From Pelagihabitans sp947500445 (GTDB lineage Bacteria; Bacteroidota; Bacteroidia; Flavobacteriales; Flavobacteriaceae): a stretch of 64,000 bases of DNA. Position 1 is the first letter of the stretch. Each line of letters begins with the position of its first letter. The stretch lies in assembly GCF_050589625.1 (NCBI RefSeq), contig NZ_JBNGOP010000026.1:12686-76685 (forward strand), given 5' to 3'. Shown here one piece after another: positions 52,801 to 60,401 of the stretch. The notes below the pieces were generated by a model. It made no database searches, was not told the DNA's origin, and saw only the letters and a list, made by a program, of their open reading frames with translations. The translations under genes and the position numbers were made by a program.

Positions 52801-55413
52801 AAGGCAGATCCGGAGGCAGCTACCATGCTCGTTTTTTCGTCCGACAAGGAAGCGTATAATGTTGGGGAGACGGCAACCATCACTTTTCCAAGTTCAGCGG
52901 GCTCACGTGCATTGGTTACCGTTGAAAACGGTACCGAAGTATTGGAATCGCTATGGGTGGCTACCAAAAAGGATGAAACCAAGTTTGAATTGCCCATCGA
53001 TGCCCTGTACACGCCAAATGTCTTTATCCATATTTCGTTGCTGCAACCGCACGCCAGTTCCTTAAACGACAACCCTATCCGGCTGTACGGTGTAATGCCG
53101 ATTTCGGTAGAAAATCCTGATACGCGGCTGACACCGGTGTTAAACATGCCGGAAGTCTTGCGACCGGAAGAGACGATTACCGTTAAGGTGAGCGAAAAGA
53201 ATAAAAAAGGCATGACCTATAGTATCGCCCTTGTGGATGAGGGTCTGCTGGACCTTACCCGTTTTAAAACCCCGAACCCTTGGGATACCTTTTATGCACA
53301 TGAGGCGTTGGGCGTAAAAACCTGGGATATCTACGATGATGTTATCGGGGCATTCGGGGGCCGTATCGATCAAGTTTTTGCAGTTGGAGGCGATGGAGCG
53401 CTGGCCGGGGCAAAAAATAAAAAGGCGAACCGTTTTGAACCTATGGTAGTACACTTAGGGCCTTTTAACCTTAAAAAAGGGGAAACAAAGTCGCATAAGA
53501 TCGACATTCCAAAGTATGTGGGATCGGTACGGGCGATGATCGTAGCGGGGAATGCCGACAAAGAGGCGTACGGAATCGCGGAAAAAACCGTTCCAGTGCG
53601 AAAACCGTTGATGATTTTGGCATCTTTACCACGAAAGATAACCCCGGGCGAAAAAGTTACCTTACCGGTCACCGTTTTTGCCATGGAGAAAAAGGTAAAG
53701 AAGGTTACCTTAAAATTGAAACCACACCCTTCCTTTAAAATTGCTGGAGCAGCTACGCAATCCCTGACTTTTAAACAGCCAGACGAGCAGATGGCCTATT
53801 TTGAACTGGAGGTAGCCGACTTTAAGGGTATCGGAAAGGTCATCGTGGAAGCCTCCGGAAACGGTGAAAAAGCTTCTTTTGAAATTCCGATAGATGTGGT
53901 GAATCCCAACCCGGTAACTACGGAACTACAGGAAATAGTACTTGATGCGAACGAGAAGAAGACCCTCGCTTTGGAGACCTTTGGAATTGCGGGGAGCAAC
54001 GGGGCACAAGTGGAGTTTTCTACACTGCCCCCAATGAATTTTAACGGCCGCATGCAGTATCTGATACGCTATCCGCACGGATGTGTGGAACAAACCACTT
54101 CCGGGGCGTTCCCGCAATTGTATTTGACCTCGATCTTTGATCTGGACGGAAATCGAAAAAGGAGGATACAAGAAAATATCGATCGTGCCATCATACGATT
54201 GGGACGTTTTCAAAATGCTTCGGGCGGATTCTCCTATTGGCCCGGACAAGGGAATTCGAACGACTGGGGAACCAGTTATGCCGGCCATTTTTTATTGGAG
54301 GCGGAAAAGAAAGGCTATGTGTTGCCCATCGGTTTTAAATCGAGTTGGGTAAAATACCAACAGCAGACCGCAAAGCAGTGGCGTTCGGACAGCAACCGTA
54401 CCGATCTGGCACAGGCATATCGTTTGTATACCCTGGCATTGTCAGGGAATGCCGATGTTGCCAGTATGAACCGTATGCGGGAAACGAGCGGACTTACCAA
54501 TGCCGCAAAATTTCGTTTGGCGGCCGCTTACGCCCTTATCGGTCAAGAAAAAGTATCCCGCGAAATTTTAGCGAAAACGACCTACGATTTTGAAAACGAT
54601 CGTTACCATTACTATTCCTACGGTTCACCGGACCGAAATAGGGCCATGGCTTTAGAGACCTATGTGCTCTTAAAGGATAAACCAAAAACGCAGGACCTGG
54701 CCAAGACCATTGCCGGGCGCCTATCCGAACGTACTTATATGAGTACACAAAGTACGGCCTATAGTTTGTTGGCGATGGCCAAATTTGCCGAAATGGTCGG
54801 AGGTAAGGGTGTTAAGGCCACGGTGACCTTGAACGGTAAATCGGAAAAAGTGGACACGGGCAAGAGCTTGGCCGAACGTATTTTAAAGGTCAAAAAAGGA
54901 ACCAACGAGATCGTATTGCAGAACCTGGAGGGCAATACACTCTTTGTAAACATCGTCAATTCCGGTATTTTATCTGTAGGATCCGAGAAGGCAGTGCAAC
55001 GAAACCTATCCGCTCAGGTGCGCTACAAAAGTCGTGACGGAGGAACATTGAATGTTGATCAGCTCACTCAGGGGACGGACTTTGTTGCCGAGGTCGTTTT
55101 GACGAATACCACCGCCAAAGCCATTAAAGATGTGGCCCTGTCGGAGATTTTCCCCAGCGGTTGGGAAATTGTAAATACACGATTTACCGATTTTGGCGAT
55201 TTTGCCGAAAATCAGGTCGAACATACCGATATTCGTGATGACCGTTCCAATTTTTACTTCGATATGAAAAAGAACGAATCAAAAACCTTTCGGGTGTTAT
55301 TGAACGCTTCCTATCTGGGACGGTATTATCTGCCCGGAATACAGGCAGAGGCCATGTACGACAACGATTATTCGGTACGTACGGAAGGCAAATGGGTAAC
55401 CGTAATACAATAA
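49888..55413 (+). CDS. Alpha-2-macroglobulin family lipoprotein with thioester
   Basis: A giant (1841 aa) envelope protease trap. The signal peptide ends in FFGC (Cys19), predicting a lipid anchor. N-terminal MG-type beta domains are followed by an unusual acidic and Tyr/Asp-rich insert (about 450-505). Then come the typical RGVWRPGDQIFLSFML segment, a region with ALVDEGLLDLTRFKTPNPWDTFYA, and the thioester motif GCVEQ with Cys1399 and Gln1402 (YPHGCVEQTTSGAFPQL). An alpha-helical thioester domain and a C-terminal receptor-like domain (LSEIFPSGWEIVNTRF) end the protein. When a protease cuts the bait region, the thioester should bind it covalently. The penicillin-binding protein 1C gene lies 2.5 kb downstream. 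Confidence 0.95.
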   Translation: MTAKPLFRLTLLAFLFFGCQDKTETIGEQLDNLNKYKEYVSQVSHGIISAQSDVRVVLTEPVANWNAGQELDGDFMSTSPKVKGKVVALDNRTISFKPEKGFDQNTEYEFTVALEEFIADMPGELQTLSFKVQTIKQEFNIYTDALQSYSKQYQYVNGQVKTADMLPLETAKKLIKARRNGKEVKLQFDGAVQLGNQFTFKIDSIQRFEEDSQLELEWDGTSFDIDNKGKNSILIPGKNNFTVLSTTVETTDRPVVLVNFSDPVKKGQNFKGLIVLQGDDSPKYKVLGNTLRVYPSKELLGTVNLEVFEGVQRTDGVKLRNKYTERIAFEQLKPQVRLLSNGTILPSSSNLKINFETVNLKSVRVAVYRIYENNVLQFLQANNLGGNGNLMAVARPIAKTRIKLQNNLSNTVSKWSASALDLKALITPEPGAIYRVEFEFGPSDSAYGCSSTNFEVEEEENETDFDEEEEDSAWDGVEGYYYNDYYYDYDWNERENPCDKSYYYDKKIGTNVLASDLGVTVKRGINKSYFVAVTDLLNTNPIAGAKVTFYNFQQQEMATLVTDVDGTTMYDADKLAFFAVVSSNGQKTYVKLNDGNALSVSKFRVSGVQLKKGLKGFIFAERGVWRPGDQIFLSFMLNDKANDIPEDHPVKLELMDPYNKVVVREIRTGSVSNFYQFNIKTDENAPTGNWLAKVSVGGATFTKSIKIETIKPNRLKIKTDFDAEVLNGAAPIAGTMEVKWLHGAIAKNLKADVTAKFNTTQTEFKSFPGYVFDDPTRNFSSEDQVVFDGRVDEEGKTTFKMTPQLSSESPGMLKAAFITKVYENGGDFSTDVFTKSYSPYDTYVGLNVPKGDKARGMLLTDTPHTFEVVTVDEKGKAKSVKNLKVSVHKVEWRWWWDTSNNNLSNYSSSSYHREVFNKTIQTDHSGKATFKFELKYPEWGRYLVRVADPNGGHATGKAVYIDWPGWAGKSRKADPEAATMLVFSSDKEAYNVGETATITFPSSAGSRALVTVENGTEVLESLWVATKKDETKFELPIDALYTPNVFIHISLLQPHASSLNDNPIRLYGVMPISVENPDTRLTPVLNMPEVLRPEETITVKVSEKNKKGMTYSIALVDEGLLDLTRFKTPNPWDTFYAHEALGVKTWDIYDDVIGAFGGRIDQVFAVGGDGALAGAKNKKANRFEPMVVHLGPFNLKKGETKSHKIDIPKYVGSVRAMIVAGNADKEAYGIAEKTVPVRKPLMILASLPRKITPGEKVTLPVTVFAMEKKVKKVTLKLKPHPSFKIAGAATQSLTFKQPDEQMAYFELEVADFKGIGKVIVEASGNGEKASFEIPIDVVNPNPVTTELQEIVLDANEKKTLALETFGIAGSNGAQVEFSTLPPMNFNGRMQYLIRYPHGCVEQTTSGAFPQLYLTSIFDLDGNRKRRIQENIDRAIIRLGRFQNASGGFSYWPGQGNSNDWGTSYAGHFLLEAEKKGYVLPIGFKSSWVKYQQQTAKQWRSDSNRTDLAQAYRLYTLALSGNADVASMNRMRETSGLTNAAKFRLAAAYALIGQEKVSREILAKTTYDFENDRYHYYSYGSPDRNRAMALETYVLLKDKPKTQDLAKTIAGRLSERTYMSTQSTAYSLLAMAKFAEMVGGKGVKATVTLNGKSEKVDTGKSLAERILKVKKGTNEIVLQNLEGNTLFVNIVNSGILSVGSEKAVQRNLSAQVRYKSRDGGTLNVDQLTQGTDFVAEVVLTNTTAKAIKDVALSEIFPSGWEIVNTRFTDFGDFAENQVEHTDIRDDRSNFYFDMKKNESKTFRVLLNASYLGRYYLPGIQAEAMYDNDYSVRTEGKWVTVIQ

Positions 55414-55515
55414 ATAAGCGGTTTCGGTATGGATATTATCCGTTCACCGGAACGTTACTGGGCCCTTGTGAACAACCGATATGTTTTTAAAACAGCAGAA
55501 AAAAGGTAATCGAAC

Positions 55516-56301
55516 ATGAAAAAATCACTTCCGGTCGAAACCGGTATGTTACATTTGGCAGCCACCTCCTACGAGGAACTACAGCAGCTGCTGGAGCGTA
55601 CGTATGCCATTTTTGAAGCACATAAAAAGAAGGCCTACCTACCTGTTACGGAGGCTATAAAAATGGAATTTTCCTCGATTTCCAAAATAGGGGGCATTCC
55701 CTATCTAAGAAACGAAAACGATTGGCCGGTATGTCCCAATTGTCAACGCAACATGGATCTTTTGGTACAGTTGAACCTTGCAGATCTACCGGAAAGGCAA
55801 GCGGACGGCTTGGTACAATTGTTTTATTGCACGGCAAAGGAAACCGATTGCTCCAGTATCTTGGAAGGGTATCTACCTTTTTCCAAAGCCTCAGTAGTAC
55901 GGAAGATTTCCGTCACCGGACCATCGGCAAAAGTACGTCCGAATCTCACCGAGGTTTTTCAAGAGAAACGGATTGTCGGATGGCAGTCCTGTTTTGATTA
56001 TCCGCATCGTGAGGAGTATGACATTTTGGGTATTGAAGTACCACATGATGGTGTATTCGATTACCTATATGAGCAAAAGATCGGCAGCCCGATCCGGAAG
56101 GATAAACTTTTTGGATGGCCCTATTGGGTTCAAGGTGCGGAATATCCTCAAAACCCGGAGACGGGTTCCCAAATGCAATTTTTGTTTCAATTGGCGTCCT
56201 TTGACCATTTGAACTATCGTTTTGGCGATGACGGTACGGGTCATATTACCCATGGTGCCGACAATACCGGGCAATTGGCTTTTGGATGGGCCGGCCATTG
56301 A
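55516..56301 (+). CDS. DUF1963 (YwqG-like) protein
   Basis: A 261-aa cytoplasmic protein of the DUF1963 family, recognisable from SKIGGIPYLRNENDWPVCPNCQRNMDLLVQLNL and DKLFGWPYWVQGAEYPQNPETGSQMQFLFQLAS. The acidic ending FGDDGTGHITHGADNTGQLAFGWAGH also fits. A CPNC pair may bind a metal. Function unknown; related proteins often sit in bacterial toxin-immunity or stress contexts, which is not evident here. Same strand as alpha-2-macroglobulin, 100 bases downstream. Confidence 0.8.
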   Translation: MKKSLPVETGMLHLAATSYEELQQLLERTYAIFEAHKKKAYLPVTEAIKMEFSSISKIGGIPYLRNENDWPVCPNCQRNMDLLVQLNLADLPERQADGLVQLFYCTAKETDCSSILEGYLPFSKASVVRKISVTGPSAKVRPNLTEVFQEKRIVGWQSCFDYPHREEYDILGIEVPHDGVFDYLYEQKIGSPIRKDKLFGWPYWVQGAEYPQNPETGSQMQFLFQLASFDHLNYRFGDDGTGHITHGADNTGQLAFGWAGH

Positions 56302-56410
56302 TAAAAGGTGTCCGATAAAGAAGCAAAAGTGAACTTCCAACGGTTTACTGCTACTTTAAAATCATATTGAAAAGGAATTTCATTCTTTTCCTGTAAACCT
56401 ATGCATCTTA

Positions 56411-56593
56411 TACCAGTTTAACTTTGAAATCGCGCGTATAGAAATTGAATTATTTTTTAGTTATTCGAGGCAAAAAGCCTGTCCCCGGCTTGACCGGGGA
56501 TCTAAGCATAGCCTTAGCTACGGTTCTATTTTTTAACGACGAACAGCTGAAAAAGAAACGATTTATTAGTGCTATTTCAAAGTTAAACTGGTA
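56411..56593. mobile_element. Small inverted-repeat element (family 1, copy 3)
   Basis: 183-bp element with the best-preserved ends: about 23 bases (TTATACCAGTTTAACTTTG... starting 56409) are a perfect inverted repeat of the right end (to about 56595). It is nearly identical to copy 2 but in opposite orientation, including the GC palindrome. It lies between the DUF1963 gene and the end of cvpA (minus), a convergent gap. Confidence 0.85.
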
Positions 56594-56624
56594 TAAGTAT
56601 ACCTCTTTAAGCTTTGAAATGGAA

Positions 56625-57137
56625 TTAGATGCCTAGTGGTTCGGTTTCCGATCGGTCTTCTTGCAATACTTTTGAAAACACGAACGCCCCAATGTCCTTA
56701 ATCGGGGTATACAGTACCGATCGGTCCCTTGTTTCTTGATCGATAAACCCCACAGTGTTGTTCATTCGGTCGAAAAATACGAGCAGGGCTCCCAGAATGA
56801 CGGCAACTTTCAACATTCCAAAAAGGCCGCCGGCAATTTTATTCAAAAGGCCGAGCATTGCAAAATCCGCAATTTTTGTCAACAACTTTCCGGCGATATG
56901 AACCACGGTCACGATGATGATGAACGTAATGATAAAAGCCGCCAGGTTAATATAGTTTTCGTTCCATTGCATGTTTTTGTGAAGGTAGTTTCCTGCGATG
57001 TACGAAAAATGGATGGCGCCGAAAATACCTGCTATCAGTGCGATCAGCGAAGCGATTTCAACAAAAAGGCCATTTTTTAACCCCTTCCAGAGTCCCCAAA
57101 TAAGGAGTAGTCCCAATACAATATCCAAGAAAGCCAT
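56625..57137 (-). CDS. CvpA-family membrane protein
   Basis: Start chosen at 57137 (MAFLDIVLGLLLIWGLWKGLKNG), giving 170 aa; the -7 box at 57153-57160 supports it. Four hydrophobic segments typical of CvpA (FLDIVLGLLLIWGLWKG, EIASLIALIAGIFGAIHFSYIA, NLAAFIITFIIIVTVVHIAGKLL, GGLFGMLKVAVILGALLVFF). CvpA proteins influence colicin V production and envelope homeostasis in other bacteria; the precise role is unknown. Divergent from the next gene. Confidence 0.88.
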   Translation of the reverse strand: MAFLDIVLGLLLIWGLWKGLKNGLFVEIASLIALIAGIFGAIHFSYIAGNYLHKNMQWNENYINLAAFIITFIIIVTVVHIAGKLLTKIADFAMLGLLNKIAGGLFGMLKVAVILGALLVFFDRMNNTVGFIDQETRDRSVLYTPIKDIGAFVFSKVLQEDRSETEPLGI

Positions 57138-57152
57138 ACCAAAACGTTTACA

Positions 57153-57160
57153 CAAATGTA
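57153..57160 (-). promoter_or_regulatory. -7 promoter box of the cvpA gene
   Basis: Minus-strand TACATTTG, exact TANNTTTG match, 15 bases before the start. Confidence 0.58.
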
Positions 57161-57173
57161 GCATTTTGATTCG

Positions 57174-57181
57174 TACCTTTG
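57174..57181 (+). promoter_or_regulatory. -7 promoter box of the 57207 gene
   Basis: TACCTTTG, exact TANNTTTG match, 25 bases before the ATG at 57207. It is divergent from the cvpA box 13 bases away. Confidence 0.58.
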
Positions 57182-57206
57182 AATCGCTGAAAAGCGGCAA
57201 CCGAAT

Positions 57207-57563
57207 ATGGCAAGAGACGAAAAATTAAAAGAACGATGGGAGATGCTGGTCAAGAAGCTTTCCGATCAATTCAGTGATGGCGATGCCCTTGAACTCGATA
57301 GTATCATTTATTTGGTCGGAATTCAGGAATTGGGGCAGTACCATCGCAAGTACAAAAAAGACCAAAAACTCGATCTCATGCATATTGCCATCTGCCGTTT
57401 GTTGGAACCCTACGGATACTATGCATTTGATTTTTTTGATGAAGAAGGGTGGCCACACTATACCGTAAAAGAGGAGCTTCCGCCCTTAAAGGCCGGGGAA
57501 CAATCGATTTTAATGAAAGAGGCGATAGTTGGGTATTTTTTGGAGAAAGAATATATCGTGTAA
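57207..57563 (+). CDS. Conserved small soluble protein of unknown function
   Basis: A 118-aa protein without signal or membrane segment: LKERWEMLVKKLSDQFSDGDALELDSIIYLVGIQELGQYHRKYKKDQKLDLMHIAICRLLEPYGYY then FDFFDEEGWPHYTV. The regular helices and acidic aromatic C-terminal half look like a folded domain, and the frame has a dedicated promoter. I do not recognise the family. It heads a plus-strand unit with the monooxygenase-like gene and pbpC. Confidence 0.75.
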   Translation: MARDEKLKERWEMLVKKLSDQFSDGDALELDSIIYLVGIQELGQYHRKYKKDQKLDLMHIAICRLLEPYGYYAFDFFDEEGWPHYTVKEELPPLKAGEQSILMKEAIVGYFLEKEYIV

Positions 57564-57601
57564 AAAGCTTCCCGGAAACTTTGGTAAAGACAACCGTTAC
57601 A

Positions 57602-57913
57602 ATGATGGACCGAACCGAACCATACTATGCCGTAATTTTCACCTCTGGCCGAACCGAAGGGGACAAGGGCTATGCCGACATGGCACGTTCCATGGAACGC
57701 TTGGCAAAGGAACAACCTGGGTTTTTAGGGATGGAAAGCGCTCGCGAAACCATCGGGATTACCGTCAGCTATTGGGAAAGTATGCAAGCCATTGCGCACT
57801 GGAAACAGCAGACGGACCATTTGTTGGCGCAAAAAAAGGGTATAGCGGATTGGTACAGTTGGTACAAAGTACGGGTATGCTTGGTGGAACGTTCGTATGC
57901 CTTTGAAAAATAA
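57602..57913 (+). CDS. Antibiotic biosynthesis monooxygenase-family protein
   Basis: Start taken at 57602 (MMDRTEPYYAVIFTSGRTEG); the longer frame overlaps the preceding gene and carries no domain. The 103-aa ferredoxin-like (dimeric alpha-beta) fold reads YADMARSMERLAKEQPGFLGMESARETIGITVSYWESMQAIAHWKQQTDHLLAQ. The GFLGMES and WESMQAIAHWK parts fit the ABM family. Members include heme-degrading and quinone-modifying enzymes and many of unknown role. The pbpC start lies one base beyond its stop. Confidence 0.85.
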   Translation: MMDRTEPYYAVIFTSGRTEGDKGYADMARSMERLAKEQPGFLGMESARETIGITVSYWESMQAIAHWKQQTDHLLAQKKGIADWYSWYKVRVCLVERSYAFEK

Positions 57914-57914
57914 G

Positions 57915-60317
57915 ATGCAATACAAAACATCGGACAAAGGCTCTCCCAATGGGAAGGATCGATCCGGTCCGTTGGACCGGGGGAAGCGTTTTTTTCAAAA
58001 GCACCCTAAAAAACTACTGTTCCTTTTTTTGCTGTTAGCGGTGTACCATCAAAGCCTTCCAAAAGTGTTGTTCGATGCCCCTACCGCAACAGTGGTGCAA
58101 AGTAGTACCGGAACATTATTAGGGGCCAAGATCGCGGACGATGGCCAATGGCGTTTTCCGGAAGTGGATAGCGTCCCCCAAAAGTTCAAAACCTGTTTGT
58201 TGGCCTTCGAAGATGCTTATTTTTATCGGCATCCCGGCTTTAATCCGGTCGCTATGGTAAAAGCCTTGGGGGCAAATGTTTCCGCGGGCAAAACCGTGCG
58301 TGGTGGAAGCACCATTACCCAACAGCTGATCCGACTGTCCCGCAGTGGAAGGTCGCGATCTTATTGGGAAAAGGCAATTGAACTGGTATTGGCCACCCGT
58401 TTGGAATTTCGACAGTCAAAAAGGGAAATCTTGCGTCTGTATGCCAGCCATGCCCCTTATGGGGGGAATGTAGTTGGCCTTGATGTGGCGGCATGGCGGT
58501 ATTTTGGACTTCGGCCACACCAACTTTCTTGGGCGGAATCGGCTACCTTGGCCGTACTGCCCAATGCGCCCAGCCTTATTTATCCCGGTAAAAATCAACA
58601 ACTCCTTTTGAAAAAGCGAAATCGGTTGCTGAAAAAACTATGGCAGGGCAATACCATCGATTCTACCACCTATGAACTGGCCAAGTTGGAACCACTTCCC
58701 CAAAAACCCTATCCACTGCCTACCATGGCAAAGCACTTGGTACAGTATACCGATAAGAAATATAAGGGACAACGGATCACAACTACCCTGAACGAGACCT
58801 TACAACTACAAACCAACACCATTGTTGCCAAACATTATGGCCAACTAAAACAAAACCAGGTACACAATGCCGCCGTCTTGGTGATGGAGGTGGACACCCG
58901 AAAAGTACTTGCTTACATAGGGAATTCGCCGACCACCAACGACCACCAAAAAGATGTGGATATGGTGCAGGCGAACCGAAGTACCGGAAGTGTTATAAAA
59001 CCCTTGTTATACGCGGCCATGCTCGACGCCGGGGAGCTGTTGCCCGAAATGTTGGTCCCCGACGTGCCCACCCAAATTGCGGGGTACACCCCGGAAAACT
59101 TTGACGATGCCTATAGCGGAGCGGTTACGGCAAAAAAAGCCTTGGCCCGCTCGTTGAATATACCTGCGGTACGCTTGTTACAACGATACGGACTGCAAAA
59201 ATTTCGGGATCAGTTACACCTTTTTCAATTGAAGGGTATCGATAAAAGTGCCGATCATTATGGGTTGACCTTAATTTTGGGAGGGGCCGAAAGCAACCTT
59301 TGGGACCTGTGCAAGACGTATGCAAATCTTGCCGCCACGGTGAACGAATTCAATAGGTCCTCCAGTGAGTATTACAGCAACGCCTTCGTAGATCCGGTCT
59401 TGACCCATGGCAAACTACCGGATCAAGGTACTTTGGTGCAAGAAGAAACCCTGTTCGATGCAGGGAGTATCTACCTCACTTTTGAGGCCATGAAGGAAGT
59501 CAACCGCCCCGAAGGCAGCGAGTCTTGGGAATTTTACGATAGCAGCAAACAGATTGCGTGGAAAACGGGAACAAGTTTTGGTAATAAGGATGCGTGGGCC
59601 ATAGGCGTTTCCAAAAAGTATGTAGTAGGCGTTTGGGTCGGCAATGCCGATGGCGAGGGGCGGCCCGAAGTAACCGGAGTTTCCAGTGCGGCCCCGGTGC
59701 TGTTCGATGTGTTCGATATACTACCGACCAGTACATGGTTTTCCGAACCCTTGGATGCCTTTACGGATATCGGTGTGTGTACCAAAAGTGGTTACCTGGC
59801 CACCGGCGAGTGCCCTACGACCGTCCGAAGGATTCCCAATAAAAAAAATTACGTAAAGGCATGCCCGTACCACCATACTATACAGCTGAACGCGGCACAA
59901 CAGTTTCGCGTAAACTCCTCCTGTGCCGACCTATCGCAAACCGTTTCCCGATCCTGGTTCGTATTGCCGACCTTAATGGAATACTACTACAAAAGGAGCC
60001 ATCCGGAGTATCGGGTGCTGCCACCTTTTTTGCAAGGATGTGAACAAAATACGGCGCCGCCCATGGAATTCATATATCCTAAAATGGGGAGCCGTATCGG
60101 GCTGGTCAAAAATTTTGAGGGGAAAACCAACGAAGTCATCTTTAAGCTCGCCCATTCCAAACCGGAAACCCAAGTGTATTGGTATTTGAACGACGACTTT
60201 ATGGGGCAGACCGTTACCTTTCATGAAATGGGTATGGTTCCGCCGCCCGGAAAACACAAAATAACCGTGATAGATGCGCTCGGTAATGAAGTTTTTGTTA
60301 CGATAACGATAGAGTAA
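57915..60317 (+). CDS. pbpC: Penicillin-binding protein 1C
   Basis: Bifunctional peptidoglycan synthase; I use the ATG at 57915 (800 aa), an in-frame ATG at 57897 being possible. An N-terminal membrane anchor (KKLLFLFLLLAVYHQ) precedes a transglycosylase domain with EDAYFYRHPG and GGSTITQQL. The transpeptidase domain has the Ser-x-x-Lys site in STGSVIKPLLYAAML, SLN and KTGTS, followed by a C-terminal BiPBP_C domain (YPKMGSRIGLVKN to ALGNEVFVTI). In E. coli pbpC lies beside the alpha-2-macroglobulin gene yfhM; the same pairing is seen here with four intervening genes. Confidence 0.95.
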   Translation: MQYKTSDKGSPNGKDRSGPLDRGKRFFQKHPKKLLFLFLLLAVYHQSLPKVLFDAPTATVVQSSTGTLLGAKIADDGQWRFPEVDSVPQKFKTCLLAFEDAYFYRHPGFNPVAMVKALGANVSAGKTVRGGSTITQQLIRLSRSGRSRSYWEKAIELVLATRLEFRQSKREILRLYASHAPYGGNVVGLDVAAWRYFGLRPHQLSWAESATLAVLPNAPSLIYPGKNQQLLLKKRNRLLKKLWQGNTIDSTTYELAKLEPLPQKPYPLPTMAKHLVQYTDKKYKGQRITTTLNETLQLQTNTIVAKHYGQLKQNQVHNAAVLVMEVDTRKVLAYIGNSPTTNDHQKDVDMVQANRSTGSVIKPLLYAAMLDAGELLPEMLVPDVPTQIAGYTPENFDDAYSGAVTAKKALARSLNIPAVRLLQRYGLQKFRDQLHLFQLKGIDKSADHYGLTLILGGAESNLWDLCKTYANLAATVNEFNRSSSEYYSNAFVDPVLTHGKLPDQGTLVQEETLFDAGSIYLTFEAMKEVNRPEGSESWEFYDSSKQIAWKTGTSFGNKDAWAIGVSKKYVVGVWVGNADGEGRPEVTGVSSAAPVLFDVFDILPTSTWFSEPLDAFTDIGVCTKSGYLATGECPTTVRRIPNKKNYVKACPYHHTIQLNAAQQFRVNSSCADLSQTVSRSWFVLPTLMEYYYKRSHPEYRVLPPFLQGCEQNTAPPMEFIYPKMGSRIGLVKNFEGKTNEVIFKLAHSKPETQVYWYLNDDFMGQTVTFHEMGMVPPPGKHKITVIDALGNEVFVTITIE

Positions 60318-60323
60318 CGGCGC

Positions 60324-60357
60324 TTTTTTGTGAATGCTTCCGAATGCCCTATATTTA
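60324..60357 (+). promoter_or_regulatory. Promoter of glpK
   Basis: TTTTTTG (60324-60330), 19-base spacer, then TATATTTA (60350-60357). This is the best-matching -33/-7 pair in the window, with one mismatch in the -7 box, 44 bases before the glpK start. Confidence 0.68.
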
Positions 60358-60401
60358 CGTAAGGCACAGAAAATCACGGTCAAAAAAACAGAAAGAACAT
60401 T

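Noticed and set aside
57449..57601. N-terminal extension of the ABM-family protein
   Set aside because: It overlaps the upstream gene in another frame and lacks any family similarity; the ATG at 57602 gives the standard domain length.
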